Part shown: positions 15,128-24,421 of the stretch, in pieces
How the letters are laid out: each line of letters starts with the position of its first letter
Numbering within the stretch: the first letter of the stretch is position 1
DNA from: an uncultured Nitrospira sp.
GTDB lineage: Bacteria > Nitrospirota > Nitrospiria > Nitrospirales > Nitrospiraceae
Direction: 5' to 3'
Assembly: GCA_902500995.1 (NCBI GenBank)
Contig: CABVSR010000020.1
Span: forward strand, 1 to 64,000
DNA: 64,000 nt
Made by a program: the position numbers and the translations under genes
Notes under the pieces: generated by a model
What the model saw: only the letters and a program-made list of their open reading frames with translations
Database searches by the model: none
Told to the model about the DNA's origin: nothing

Positions 15128-17839
15128 TTATGCCACGGCATAGCGGAACGCGCCACCCGGTTCAACTGAGATATGAACCTTGTTGACCGATTCCCCTGCC
15201 GCCATGCGCGCGAGAAATTCCGTCGAGAGCTCGGGCAACAAGGTGCGGGTCAGAATGTGATCCACATTCCGCGCGCCGCTTTCCACCTCGGTGCAACGGT
15301 CGGCAATCGCCGTGACGAGCGCTTCGTCGTAGGACATCGCCGCGCGGTGGTTGTCTTTGATCCGGCGCATGATCCGACTGAGCTGCAATCCGATGATGCG
15401 CCGCATGATGTCGGGAGAAATCGGAAAGAACGGGACGACGATGAGTCGACCAAGAAATGCCGGTTTGAAATACTTCAACAGGTCCGGCCTGATGGCATCG
15501 GCCAATGCCTCCGGTTCAGGTCTGGTTTCCGGATCGGCACAGAGTTTCATCACGGTATCCGTGCCGGCGTTGGAGGTCATGATGATCACGGTGTTCTTGA
15601 AATCGATGTCACGCCCCTCACCGTCTTTCATCATGCCCTTGTCAAACACCTGGTAAAAAATGTCCTGCACACCGGGATGGGCTTTCTCCATCTCATCCAG
15701 CAGGATGACGCTGTAGGGTCGCCGGCGCACCGCTTCCGTCAAGACCCCGCCTTCGCCATACCCGACATAGCCAGGCGGTGACCCCATGAGCAAAGAGACC
15801 TTGTGCTCTTCCTTGAACTCAGACATGTTGAGGGTGGTGATGTTTTGATCGCTGCCGAACAACAGCTCCGCGAGCGCCAGTCCTGTTTCGGTCTTACCCA
15901 CGCCGCTCGGTCCGACGAACATGAAGACGCCGATCGGCCGGCGAGGGTCCTCCAACTTGGCTCGCGCGGTTCGTAAGCGCTGGCTGAGCGCATCCAGGGC
16001 ATGGGTTTGTCCCACCACGCGCTTTTCCAAATGTTCCTTGAGACTCAACACCGTGTTGATCTCGTCTTTGACCATCCGTCCGATTGGAATACCAGTCCAG
16101 GCTGAAATCACCTGGGCAATGGCCTGCCCGTCCACAGAGGGCTGGAGCAATGGGTTCTCCCCCTGAAGTGCGGTTAATTCCTTTTTCAATCGCGCCAGAT
16201 CAGATTGCAGCGTCTCGACTTCCTGCGGAGTCAGAGGGACAGGAGGCTTGTCCGCTGGCTTGTCAGGAGCATTGCCGGTTGTTGCCTTCTCCGGCATCTG
16301 CTGCGGCGGCGCCGCTTGCTGCTCCAGCTTCTGGCGGATCCCCGCAATTTCACCGACCAGTTTCTTTTCCTGTTCCCACCGGACCTTGAGTTCAGCTTGG
16401 CGCTTCTCTTCAGCCGCTTTCTCCCGGCCCAATTCAGCAACACGTTCCCGATGGTTGCCCCCTGTGATGTCTTCCCGTTCCAGGATGTCGATTTCCGTAT
16501 CGATGAGTGAGATTCGCCGGCGTGCATCTTCCAAGGCGGGAGGTTCCGCGACCTGCCCGAGCGCCACTCTGGCGCAGGCTGTATCCAGGACGCTCACGGC
16601 TTTATCCGGCAGCTGCCGGCCTGAAATATAGCGATGGGAGAGCCTCACCGCAGCCTCGATCGCCTCATCCAACAGCCTCACTTTATGGTGCTGTTCCAGG
16701 GTTCCGGCCAATCCCCGCATCATATTGATGGCGGTGGCCTCCGTCGGTTCTTCCACCTTCACCACCTGAAACCGCCTGGTCAGCGCAGGATCCTTTTCGA
16801 AGTATTTTTTATATTCGGCCCAGGTGGTCGCAGCGATGGTCCGCAGTTCGCCCCGGGCCAGCGCGGGCTTGAGGATATTGGCTGCATCGCCCTGCCCCGC
16901 CGCGCCCCCGGCGCCAATCAACGTATGGGCCTCGTCGATAAAGGTGATGATCGGCTGCGGGGACGCCTTGACTTCGTTGATCACCGACTTGAGCCGGCTT
17001 TCGAATTCCCCCTTCACCCCTGCTCCTGCCTGTAACAACGCGAGGTCGAGCACCCGCACCGTCACGTTCTGCAATGGAGGCGGTACGTCGCCGGTGACGA
17101 TTCTCAGCGCCAACCCTTCCACGACGGCGGTTTTTCCCACTCCGGCCTCCCCGGTGAGAATGGGATTGTTCTGCCTGCGTCTGGTCAGAATATCGATGAC
17201 CTGCCTGATCTCCGCATCACGCCCCAAGACCGGATCGACCTGCCCTTGTTTGGCCCTCGCCGTCAGATCGATGGTGAACTGGTCAATCGCCGGGGTTTTG
17301 GAGGCATGAGGGGCTCCGCCCGCCGCCGGCGTTTCGACCCCGCCTGTCTGAACGTCTTCCTGATCTTCCACTGATCCCGACACGATCTTCGGCAGGTGAG
17401 CGTGCAAGTCCTCAGCCGAGATCTTTTGCAACTCAGGAGACATCTCGCGCATCATGCGGGCAAAATCGTCTTCAGCGAGCAGGGCCAGCATCACATGGCC
17501 GGATCGCACGCGATTCACTCCGTATTCAATGGAGGCCAGCGACCAGGCTTCATTGATCAGGCGCGGAACCCGGGGAGCCAGCGTCGGGGTCCTCGCGTTG
17601 CCGGTCTTGAATCGATCGAGCGTACGGGTGATGTCTCTGGCCAATCGCGATTGGTCGATGCCATAGTGACGGCAAATCTTGTGAGCATCCGTATTCGACA
17701 TTTCCAAGAGCTTGGTTAAGAGATGTTCGATGTCCACGTCGTAATGAGTGCGACTGAGACACAACCCTGCGGCCCCTTCCAATGCGCGGCGACAGGTATC
17801 ATCGAGCTTCCCGATCAGTCCCTTGAGATTGATGTTCAT
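15128..17839 (-). CDS. tssH: T6SS sheath-disassembly ATPase ClpV (TssH)
   Basis: A 903-residue AAA+ unfoldase that recycles contracted TssBC sheath. An N-terminal Clp repeat domain covers about 1-150. The first ATPase module has Walker A GEAGVGKT at 230-237 and IITFIDEAH at 297-305; the second has GPSGVGKT at 643-650 and ILLDEMEKAHP. Between them is a long coiled-coil middle domain (about 435-560) with a Pro-rich insertion. Length matches ClpV rather than ClpB by the distinct N-domain and context. It sits 22 bp after tssG. Confidence 0.95.
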   Translation of the reverse strand: MNINLKGLIGKLDDTCRRALEGAAGLCLSRTHYDVDIEHLLTKLLEMSNTDAHKICRHYGIDQSRLARDITRTLDRFKTGNARTPTLAPRVPRLINEAWSLASIEYGVNRVRSGHVMLALLAEDDFARMMREMSPELQKISAEDLHAHLPKIVSGSVEDQEDVQTGGVETPAAGGAPHASKTPAIDQFTIDLTARAKQGQVDPVLGRDAEIRQVIDILTRRRQNNPILTGEAGVGKTAVVEGLALRIVTGDVPPPLQNVTVRVLDLALLQAGAGVKGEFESRLKSVINEVKASPQPIITFIDEAHTLIGAGGAAGQGDAANILKPALARGELRTIAATTWAEYKKYFEKDPALTRRFQVVKVEEPTEATAINMMRGLAGTLEQHHKVRLLDEAIEAAVRLSHRYISGRQLPDKAVSVLDTACARVALGQVAEPPALEDARRRISLIDTEIDILEREDITGGNHRERVAELGREKAAEEKRQAELKVRWEQEKKLVGEIAGIRQKLEQQAAPPQQMPEKATTGNAPDKPADKPPVPLTPQEVETLQSDLARLKKELTALQGENPLLQPSVDGQAIAQVISAWTGIPIGRMVKDEINTVLSLKEHLEKRVVGQTHALDALSQRLRTARAKLEDPRRPIGVFMFVGPSGVGKTETGLALAELLFGSDQNITTLNMSEFKEEHKVSLLMGSPPGYVGYGEGGVLTEAVRRRPYSVILLDEMEKAHPGVQDIFYQVFDKGMMKDGEGRDIDFKNTVIIMTSNAGTDTVMKLCADPETRPEPEALADAIRPDLLKYFKPAFLGRLIVVPFFPISPDIMRRIIGLQLSRIMRRIKDNHRAAMSYDEALVTAIADRCTEVESGARNVDHILTRTLLPELSTEFLARMAAGESVNKVHISVEPGGAFRYAVA

Positions 17840-17861
17840 ATGTGACCCCTCGCGAGCCCTG

Positions 17862-18926
17862 TTACGCCCTACCGGCTCTGGCCATCATGGTGGTGCCGGA
17901 GAAACGCACCTCGTCTGCATGGTGATCAAACTCTTTGGTCTTCAACCACGTCGTCCAGCCGAGCCGTGGAACATAGCTCTCCGTCAAACGAAGTCTCGTG
18001 GGCGGTACTTCGTCGGCTCGCAAACGCAGCTGGACATCGAAATCCAACTCGGGCCCGACAAACAATTTGGTTAACTGCACGAGGGTCGGATAGGCCCTGC
18101 CGGACGGCAGCAGCCGGTTGAACTCTTCGAAGGCCAGCGGGCCCAACTCGACCTTACAGGCCGCCTGCTGATCCCAAATCTGGGTTCCGGCCAGAGAGGA
18201 CTGGCCCAAAAGATTGTTGCGTCCCGTCACGCCGATGGTTGTCCAATCTGCTTGTTCCAAAGGAAGCCAGGCTCCGATAAATTGGTTCACGCGCACCGGG
18301 ACCTGGAAGTAGTCTGTCAGACAGCGCTCCAGCGCTTCCGCTGACCGCGGACGTTGTCCCAGCAAACCGACATATCGCAGAACCGATCGATCATCGATGG
18401 TCAATCGCTCGCGCAGTCCCGTTGTGCCCAGACCCGCGACAGCAAACAGACAGCGAGCGAACCGATCATCGCTCCCCTTCAAGAGCCATTGCTCAAACCC
18501 CACCGTGCAATGGTGTTTTTCCCAGGCTCGAAAAAACAGGGAGATCATGCGATGGTTGAAGACATCGAAAAAATCACGCAGCGTCTGGTCCTTGGCTTGC
18601 AGCCGCTCCAGCATGAGTTCGGTGTAATAGCGGGGAAGGACACCTTGGGGACCGGTGAGCCCCATAAACGCCACGGTCATTTCAGCCGGCCGTCTCTCGT
18701 CGCGGGCCTGATTGATCTGATGAATGGCGCTCGGGGGGAAGGCAAGGGATTGATGGGCACGGAAGCGAACAACTTCCTTCGAAGGGATGGCGCTCTCGCC
18801 GACCGGTTGCCGATCCGGATAGACGCGCGCCAGCAGCCGGACCGCTTGAAAGAAATCGAAGCGAAAGCCCCGCTGCGTGAGGTCCTCTTTTAGATCAGGA
18901 TCTGTTCTCCTGCTCTGGGTGGCCAT
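17862..18926 (-). CDS. tssG: T6SS baseplate protein TssG
   Basis: A 354-residue wedge component of the T6SS baseplate. Characteristic blocks are FDFFQAVRLLARVYPD near the N-terminus, the GLTGPQGVLPRYYTELM motif, the FFDVFNHRMISLFFRAW motif, and a GRNNLLGQSSLAGTQIWDQQ region. It overlaps the end of tssF by 37 bp, so the two are translated together, as expected since TssF and TssG form a complex with TssE and TssK. Confidence 0.95.
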   Translation of the reverse strand: MATQSRRTDPDLKEDLTQRGFRFDFFQAVRLLARVYPDRQPVGESAIPSKEVVRFRAHQSLAFPPSAIHQINQARDERRPAEMTVAFMGLTGPQGVLPRYYTELMLERLQAKDQTLRDFFDVFNHRMISLFFRAWEKHHCTVGFEQWLLKGSDDRFARCLFAVAGLGTTGLRERLTIDDRSVLRYVGLLGQRPRSAEALERCLTDYFQVPVRVNQFIGAWLPLEQADWTTIGVTGRNNLLGQSSLAGTQIWDQQAACKVELGPLAFEEFNRLLPSGRAYPTLVQLTKLFVGPELDFDVQLRLRADEVPPTRLRLTESYVPRLGWTTWLKTKEFDHHADEVRFSGTTMMARAGRA

Positions 18927-20701
18927 TGTTTGAGCGGCCTTTCTCGTTGTTGGGTGCGGGCGACTAACTGGGTAAACGAGTTGAGCGAGGCATAGAGACC
19001 AAAAAACTTCTCCAACACACTCGCGAACAGATAGACGCTGCTCCCCACATATTTGTTCTCATCAAACTCCAGGGTCACTTCCATTCCGCGGCAGAACCCG
19101 TTCCAAGCCAGCGATGTCGGCCGGCGCGTCACCTGGCGAGAGGATACAGCCGTGATACCCTCGATTTGCTGATGAACCACGCTGGAATCCGAGAAATCAT
19201 AGAGCCGCAGGATTTCCTGCAAGGCTTGCGGATTCCCTTCAGTTAAGGAGAGGTAGTTCAATGACAGATGGGAAATCAGGCGCCATTGAGTTTCGCCGCC
19301 CAGCGGCGGCTGTATCGGCTCTGTCGGTTTCACGAGTGCTCGAATGCGCGCCACTGGCGCGGCTTTTTCGAGCTCAAAATCGCCCCGAATATCGTCCACC
19401 GCCATCCGTCTCGTGAGGCCACGGTTCGTACAGGTCGTGGAGACCATGAGTGTGTCCCCGGCCGGCAGAGTGGGATCCATGTCAAGATCGACCAGCGAGA
19501 GATACACCTCGGAGCCTGCATCGCCCTTCCGGTCTGACGACCGGCGGCTCTGGTACCAAAAGGCGCTCTGCTCGCGGTCCAGCCGCGTGTGTTTGAGGGA
19601 ATAGATCGGCTGCACTGGCCTCACCGTCTGCTTATCGCCGGACAACAGAGACACGGCATCAATGGAATAAATCTCGTTTGCCAGGGGCCGTCTCACTTCA
19701 GGGATGACCCGGTACTCGTGCTGTGTCTGGTCCAGGCGGATCGGTTCCGCCGTCTGCGTAAACAGGTTCACTACCGGCGCGCACCCCAACCGAAACGCAT
19801 CCGTGGTGGGCATGTAATCCGGGCGGGGGGGCTGATCGAGGACGATCTCAATTTCCACCTTGCTGCCCCCGGCCTTCAACACCTGTTGCAAGTGGGCAAT
19901 CTCTATGAACAGAAACTTCTGCGGGAACGTGAAATACTCGTGCAAGAGCCTGTAGCCCAGCAGCGCCTGCGACGGGTAAGGAAGCAGGCCTTCGTCCATG
20001 CCGAATCCCACCGGACGCAGGGAACCAGAGGGCAGCAGGACCGGTTTCTCTCCCGGCTTTCCCCCACCCGCCCGACAACGCACTTCATGCGTATGGTTCA
20101 GCAGCAGTTCGTACAGCGAATAGACGAGCGGAGCCTCGCCGTTGAGGTAGAACCGCAACTGGTCGACTTGGAGCTCTTTGAAGGTGAGCCCGCCCTGCGC
20201 GTGAAGTTCCAACTTGATGACCGCTGCCGGTTTTCCCCCCGGCAGGGCCCGCTCAGCCGGTTGCACTTTGACGGAGGCCAGCGTGATCGGCCAGAGGGTG
20301 GTGGAATAGCAGGTCCGAAATCGACATTGCGTGCCGTCGATCGGTCGGGAATAGAGTTGCGTCCCCACGGGCATGACGTACCCGCTCGTCAGTTTTCCCT
20401 GCTCCGGATCAAGGACGAACTCGACGACCGACATGGAGGGAATGGGAGCCAGGTAATGGGGATACAGCATTCCGAGCAAGGCATCGGTCACCTCGGGGAA
20501 TTCATCATCGATCTTGAGGTGAACCCTCGCGGCAAGGAACGCGAAGGCCTGGATCAACCGCTCAACATGAGGGTCCTCGCACTTATTGGGCTCCAGCAGG
20601 AGACGGCCGGCGACCTTGGGATAGGCCTGGGCGAATTCCTGCCCTAACTGCCGGAGGACTGAGAGTTCACGCTCGTAATATTCGAGCAGCGTCTCTTGCA
20701 C
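18890..20701 (-). CDS. tssF: T6SS baseplate protein TssF
   Basis: A 603-residue baseplate protein. The opening LLEYYERELSVLRQLGQEFA and FAFLAARVHLKIDDEFPEVTDALLGMLYPHYLAPIPSM are signature TssF sequence. The start is GTG at 20701, sharing one base with the TAG stop of tssE. TssF is the largest baseplate wedge subunit, making contacts to the VgrG hub. Length is normal for the family. Confidence 0.95.
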   Translation of the reverse strand: MQETLLEYYERELSVLRQLGQEFAQAYPKVAGRLLLEPNKCEDPHVERLIQAFAFLAARVHLKIDDEFPEVTDALLGMLYPHYLAPIPSMSVVEFVLDPEQGKLTSGYVMPVGTQLYSRPIDGTQCRFRTCYSTTLWPITLASVKVQPAERALPGGKPAAVIKLELHAQGGLTFKELQVDQLRFYLNGEAPLVYSLYELLLNHTHEVRCRAGGGKPGEKPVLLPSGSLRPVGFGMDEGLLPYPSQALLGYRLLHEYFTFPQKFLFIEIAHLQQVLKAGGSKVEIEIVLDQPPRPDYMPTTDAFRLGCAPVVNLFTQTAEPIRLDQTQHEYRVIPEVRRPLANEIYSIDAVSLLSGDKQTVRPVQPIYSLKHTRLDREQSAFWYQSRRSSDRKGDAGSEVYLSLVDLDMDPTLPAGDTLMVSTTCTNRGLTRRMAVDDIRGDFELEKAAPVARIRALVKPTEPIQPPLGGETQWRLISHLSLNYLSLTEGNPQALQEILRLYDFSDSSVVHQQIEGITAVSSRQVTRRPTSLAWNGFCRGMEVTLEFDENKYVGSSVYLFASVLEKFFGLYASLNSFTQLVARTQQRERPLKQWPPRAGEQILI

Positions 20702-21540
20702 TAGGCTTCTCCTCGCACGGAGTAAGATGACGTCCCCAGTTGGAGGGCTGCGTCGAAGCTCACCGGTTCCGGTGTCGGAGCCAGTCGCAGCAGGGCCTCA
20801 ATTCGAAAATGAAGCGCCACATCGAACTTGTTGGGCGCTTCCAGCGTGACCCGCACTGATTTCAGCCGTGGCTCGAACTTGGCCAAGGCCTCCTCCACGG
20901 ATCGCCGCATAATCTTGCGATGCTCGGGATTCAAGAGGCTATAACTGGTGAAATCCGGCAAACCGAACATCAACAGGGAGCGATTGACCTCGTCATATTC
21001 CGCAGGGGCCCCTTCCAGGAGTTCACGTCTGGTGTTCAGTAGGGCTTCTATATCCCGGGAAATCGATTTCTTCAGCTCGCGGAGATTCGTTGATGAAGGC
21101 ACAGGCCGTCGCATCCTGTGCAGTTCGTCGGCAAAGATCTCATCCAGCAACATGCGATTCAGCAGCGCCACATGAGAGGTTTTCCGGCTATCTTCCATAA
21201 GTCGGGCCGTCTCAGCTGAAAGCCGGATTCCTTCGAATCTCTTTCGTTCATAGAGAAGCGGTCCGCGTATGATGCGGTTGAGGCCTTCGGTCATGGCGAG
21301 CAGGAGATCATTGGTTACGGATCCAGACCCCTCACGGTCCACAAGTTCTCGCTCCTCCGGTCGAAGTTGCTCCCTCAAAAACCCTGTCACGGAACCCTGA
21401 GGGCTCCTCAGCCGCCCTGCCAGTTTCGCCGGATCCTTCAGATCCAGCGTGTCCAGATAGGGATCCCCAGCCTGCGGATCGTCATCGAGCAGGCGGTCCA
21501 AGACCGAGGCCACTACTCCGCTGTTTTCGGAGGCATTCAC
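20701..21540 (-). CDS. tssE: T6SS baseplate protein TssE, with N-terminal extension
   Basis: A gp25-like baseplate initiator that starts sheath polymerisation. The gp25 region is C-terminal: LKKSISRDIEALLNTRRELL followed by LLMFGLPDFTSYSLLNPEHRK and LRIEALLRL-like closing strands (about 155-265). The first 140 residues are extra compared with the usual 150-180-residue TssE; they are helical and contain IIRGPLLYERKRFEGIRLS. The extension could add a contact to TssF/TssG or the membrane complex. It is in frame with no sign of a false start. Confidence 0.85.
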   Translation of the reverse strand: MNASENSGVVASVLDRLLDDDPQAGDPYLDTLDLKDPAKLAGRLRSPQGSVTGFLREQLRPEERELVDREGSGSVTNDLLLAMTEGLNRIIRGPLLYERKRFEGIRLSAETARLMEDSRKTSHVALLNRMLLDEIFADELHRMRRPVPSSTNLRELKKSISRDIEALLNTRRELLEGAPAEYDEVNRSLLMFGLPDFTSYSLLNPEHRKIMRRSVEEALAKFEPRLKSVRVTLEAPNKFDVALHFRIEALLRLAPTPEPVSFDAALQLGTSSYSVRGEA

Positions 21541-21597
21541 ACCAATTCACTCTTCTCACAGGAACGTCACTACCACTCAGAGTCGTATGGTACGCAA

Positions 21598-22053
21598 CTA
21601 CTTCTTCACGCCCTTCCGCAGATCGTACCCGGCCTTTGACGTTCCCCACTCCCACATTGCTGCGCGATATCGTAAGGCAATCGTCTCTGTAGGCCTGGCC
21701 TCTGCGCTATGAAACCCGACGGATACGTTACTCACAATGACGTCATCTAAGGTCACCTTGCACATGACATCCTTACCCGAAATCAGTGTAATTTCCGCCT
21801 TGGGGATTTGTTCTTTTACCGCACAAGCCTTGGCGAGCGAGGGACTTGACGCATCCATTTCCTTCACGATCACGAGGTCGGCAAAGGTCGTGATATTGCC
21901 GGACAACCGGTCGCCTTCTTCCCATTCGCCGGCTTGATTCACCCCATAGGACATCGACTGAAAGACGATCTGGTCTTTGAACTTATCCGTCGTCGCCTTG
22001 CCTTTGATATCACCTAACTTTAAAAACGCATTCTCCTGCCTCACCTCTGCCAT
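21598..22053 (-). CDS. hcp: T6SS tube protein Hcp (TssD)
   Basis: A 151-residue Hcp that forms the hexameric-ring inner tube and can carry small effectors in its lumen. DKFKDQIVFQSMSYGVNQ and the C-terminal KAGYDLRKGVKK are typical of the compact Hcp subfamily. A very strong ribosome-binding site (AAGGAGGAGATC) precedes the ATG at 22053, consistent with high expression. It has its own upstream regulatory region with a sigma-54-like promoter, separate from tssBC. Confidence 0.93.
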   Translation of the reverse strand: MAEVRQENAFLKLGDIKGKATTDKFKDQIVFQSMSYGVNQAGEWEEGDRLSGNITTFADLVIVKEMDASSPSLAKACAVKEQIPKAEITLISGKDVMCKVTLDDVIVSNVSVGFHSAEARPTETIALRYRAAMWEWGTSKAGYDLRKGVKK

Positions 22054-22143
22054 GATGATCTCCTCCTTGTGAGTGCGGTTGGCCGTTTCGCGCCTTGTTC
22101 TTTTTCAGTGCATGTGTTTTGTTCGTCCCTCAACGCTACAAAA

Positions 22144-22159
22144 AGCAACATGCGTACCT
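22144..22159 (-). promoter_or_regulatory. Sigma-54-like promoter of hcp
   Basis: Read on the minus strand the sequence is AGGTACG-CATG-TTGCT, preserving the invariant GG and GC ten bases apart and differing from TGGCACG-N4-TTGCW at two positions. Transcription would start near 22132, leaving an approximately 80-base leader before hcp. hcp operons of several T6SSs are known to use RpoN. No enhancer-binding protein gene is visible in this window, so the activator must be encoded elsewhere. Confidence 0.55.
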
Positions 22160-22286
22160 AACGGAAGCCTCATATCTCCCCGCACAAGAATCTCGTCTGC
22201 GTTCATGTGCGTTTCACGAATGATCGGGAATGTCGGCTTTCTTCTTAGGTGGCCCCGCTTGAGACGTTCAGGTTTCTGCTTCGACG

Positions 22287-22325
22287 GTATCCAATAGGAT
22301 ACGCGATCAACACAATCGGATACGC
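22287..22325 (-). promoter_or_regulatory. Tandem activator-like sites upstream of hcp
   Basis: Two 13-base copies, 22292-22304 and 22313-22325, differ at one base and are spaced exactly 21 bp, two helical turns. The promoter-proximal copy is part of a perfect palindrome GTATCC-AATA-GGATAC at 22287-22302. They lie about 130-170 bp upstream of the sigma-54-like promoter, the usual distance for enhancer-binding sites. The palindrome could alternatively be a weak hairpin after tssC, but no T-run follows. Confidence 0.45.
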
Positions 22326-22368
22326 ACTGTAACTGTGAGAGGGAAGCGAAGATGAGACTCCCGTTCTT

Positions 22369-23862
22369 CTACCGCTTCGCCGGTGGCGGCAGCTCAGCGA
22401 CCAACCGCAGCGAGACTGTGAGCTCATCCAGTTGGAAGTGAGGCTTCAGGAAAGCGATAGCCTTATAGACCCCCGGCTTCCCAGCTACTTCGGCGACTTC
22501 CACTCGTGCTTCCTTCAAGGGAAACTTCGCTTTAATTTCCTGTCCGGCATCTTCGGTGCTGACCACATATTTGCTGATCCAGCGATTCAGGAAATCCTCA
22601 CAATCTTTTCGCGTCATGAAGCTGCCGATTTTGTCCCGCATAATCGACTTCAGATAATGGGCGAAGCGCGACATGGCCAGCAGATACTGTAGTTGCGTGG
22701 AGAGACGCGCATTGGCGTTGGCCGAGTCGGTGTCGTATTTCTTTGCCTTTTGGCAAGATTGCGCCCCGAAAAATGCCGCAAAGTCCGTTCCCTTGCAGTG
22801 CACGAGGGGAATAAACCCGAGATCCGACAACTCCTTTTCGCGACGATCGGTAATGGCGATTTCTGTCGGACATTTGAGCGCGATTTCTCCTTCATCGGTG
22901 CGGAACGTATGGGTCGGCAGGCCATCGACGCGCCCGCCTCCCTCAACCCCGCGGATGGCTGCGGTCCACCCATACTTTGCAAACGCATCCGTGAGCCGGG
23001 CCCCCATCGCGTAAGCGGCATTTCCCCAGAGATACTTGCCGTGATCCGTACCATCCACGTCTTCTTTGAAATTAAACGCCTCAACCGGCACCGTCTCCGG
23101 GCCATAAGGCAGGCGCATCAAGACATGAGGCAACGTGAGCCCCACATAACGTGAATCTTCCGACTCACGAAAGGACTTCCACTTGGCGTAATCCGGCGTT
23201 TCAAATTTCTTAGCCAGATCTCGGGGGTTAGGAAGGTCGGTCATGGTTTCAAGCCCGAGCAGACCTGGCGCAGCCGCTGAAATGAACGGCGCATGGGCTG
23301 CGGCCGCCACATTCGACACCTTTTCCAGCAATGCCAAATCCTGAGGATGTCGCCCGAATTCGAAGTCTCCGATCAAGGCGCCATAAGGCGCTCCGCCGAA
23401 GGTTCCATATTCCTCTTCATAGACTTTCTTGAACAAGGCGCTCTGGTCGAATTCAACGGCCTTCTCGAGATCCTTCCGTAGTTCGTCCTTGCTGATATTC
23501 AACACACGAATCTTCAGCATGGTGCTGGTTTCGCTCTGCATGACGAAATAGTGCAGCCCGCGCCAAGCCCCCTCCAGCTTTTGGAACTCCGGCGAATGCA
23601 TAATGGCATTGAGTTGGGCGGATAAGGCCCTGTCGATGTCCGCTATCCGCGCATTGATCGTCGCCTCGAGATCTTTGGAGATTCGGAGGGTACCCTTCAT
23701 CACCTCTTCCACGAGGGTGGCAATCTGCCGGCGCGACTGATCCCGCTCCCAATCGTCTTTCCCGATGCGGGTCTCACGGATAATTTGATCAAGAACCCCG
23801 GTTTCCTCCGTTCCCGCCACCGCCGCGCCCTGAGGCTGCGCTTGTTTCGCTTCTTCCGCCAT
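22369..23862 (-). CDS. tssC: T6SS contractile sheath large subunit TssC
   Basis: A 497-residue VipB-type sheath protein. Typical blocks are LEGAWRGLHYFV near the start, GALIGDFEFGRHPQDLALL, the FLMRLPYG-like VLMRLPYGPETVPVEAFNF, and SRFAHYLKSIMRDKIGSFM near the C-terminus. A strong GGAGGGG precedes the ATG. With TssB it assembles the sheath whose contraction drives Hcp/VgrG into the target; TssH later dismantles it. Confidence 0.96.
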   Translation of the reverse strand: MAEEAKQAQPQGAAVAGTEETGVLDQIIRETRIGKDDWERDQSRRQIATLVEEVMKGTLRISKDLEATINARIADIDRALSAQLNAIMHSPEFQKLEGAWRGLHYFVMQSETSTMLKIRVLNISKDELRKDLEKAVEFDQSALFKKVYEEEYGTFGGAPYGALIGDFEFGRHPQDLALLEKVSNVAAAAHAPFISAAAPGLLGLETMTDLPNPRDLAKKFETPDYAKWKSFRESEDSRYVGLTLPHVLMRLPYGPETVPVEAFNFKEDVDGTDHGKYLWGNAAYAMGARLTDAFAKYGWTAAIRGVEGGGRVDGLPTHTFRTDEGEIALKCPTEIAITDRREKELSDLGFIPLVHCKGTDFAAFFGAQSCQKAKKYDTDSANANARLSTQLQYLLAMSRFAHYLKSIMRDKIGSFMTRKDCEDFLNRWISKYVVSTEDAGQEIKAKFPLKEARVEVAEVAGKPGVYKAIAFLKPHFQLDELTVSLRLVAELPPPAKR

Positions 23863-23864
23863 GG

Positions 23865-24398
23865 TTACCCCTCCTTCTGAGAACCGCCTTCAGTTCCCAG
23901 TCCTGCCTCTTTTCCAATCTTCTGCTGCAATTCAGAATTGGCGATGATCTCCTGAAGTTTTTCCGCCAATTTGTCGTTGCCGTCGGTTTTCGCCAAAAGG
24001 GCGGACAGCTGTTTTCGGACCTCGACCAGTTTCCTCAACGGCTCGACTTGGTCGGCCACCTGCTCCGGGCTGAAGTCATCAATGGTATTGAACCGCAGCT
24101 CCACTCCGATTTTGGTATCGTCGTCCGTCAGCTTGTTGTCCACCTTGTACGCGAGGCGAGGGCCGATTCCCTTCATCACGTCATTGAAGTTATCCCGATC
24201 GGTCTCCACGAACTTGCGTTTGGGATCCTTCAGGGGCGCAGGGGGCTGCTCCGGCTTGCCGGCCAGGTCTGCCATGACGCCGACAACGAAGGGCAATTCC
24301 TTCATCTCAATGGCGCCACCCGTCTCCACGTCATAGGTGATCTGCACACGAGGCGGACGAACTCGATCCAACTTATGTTGAGTGCTTTCACGCGCCAT
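23865..24398 (-). CDS. tssB: T6SS contractile sheath small subunit TssB
   Basis: A 177-residue VipA-type protein starting with ARESTQHKLDRVRPPRVQITYDV. I use the ATG at 24398, six bases after GGAGG; an ATG six bases further upstream overlaps the ribosome-binding site. ELPFVVGVMADLAG and the LRFNTIDDFSPEQV stretch are signature sequences. It ends two bases before tssC. The C-terminal helix (about 130-165) interlocks with TssC and is where ClpV engages. Confidence 0.95.
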   Translation of the reverse strand: MARESTQHKLDRVRPPRVQITYDVETGGAIEMKELPFVVGVMADLAGKPEQPPAPLKDPKRKFVETDRDNFNDVMKGIGPRLAYKVDNKLTDDDTKIGVELRFNTIDDFSPEQVADQVEPLRKLVEVRKQLSALLAKTDGNDKLAEKLQEIIANSELQQKIGKEAGLGTEGGSQKEG

Positions 24399-24421
24399 GA
24401 GCATCCTCCATCGATAATTGA

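Noticed and set aside
19589-20647. 352-codon plus-strand frame inside tssF
   Set aside because: Antisense shadow of a well-supported baseplate gene.
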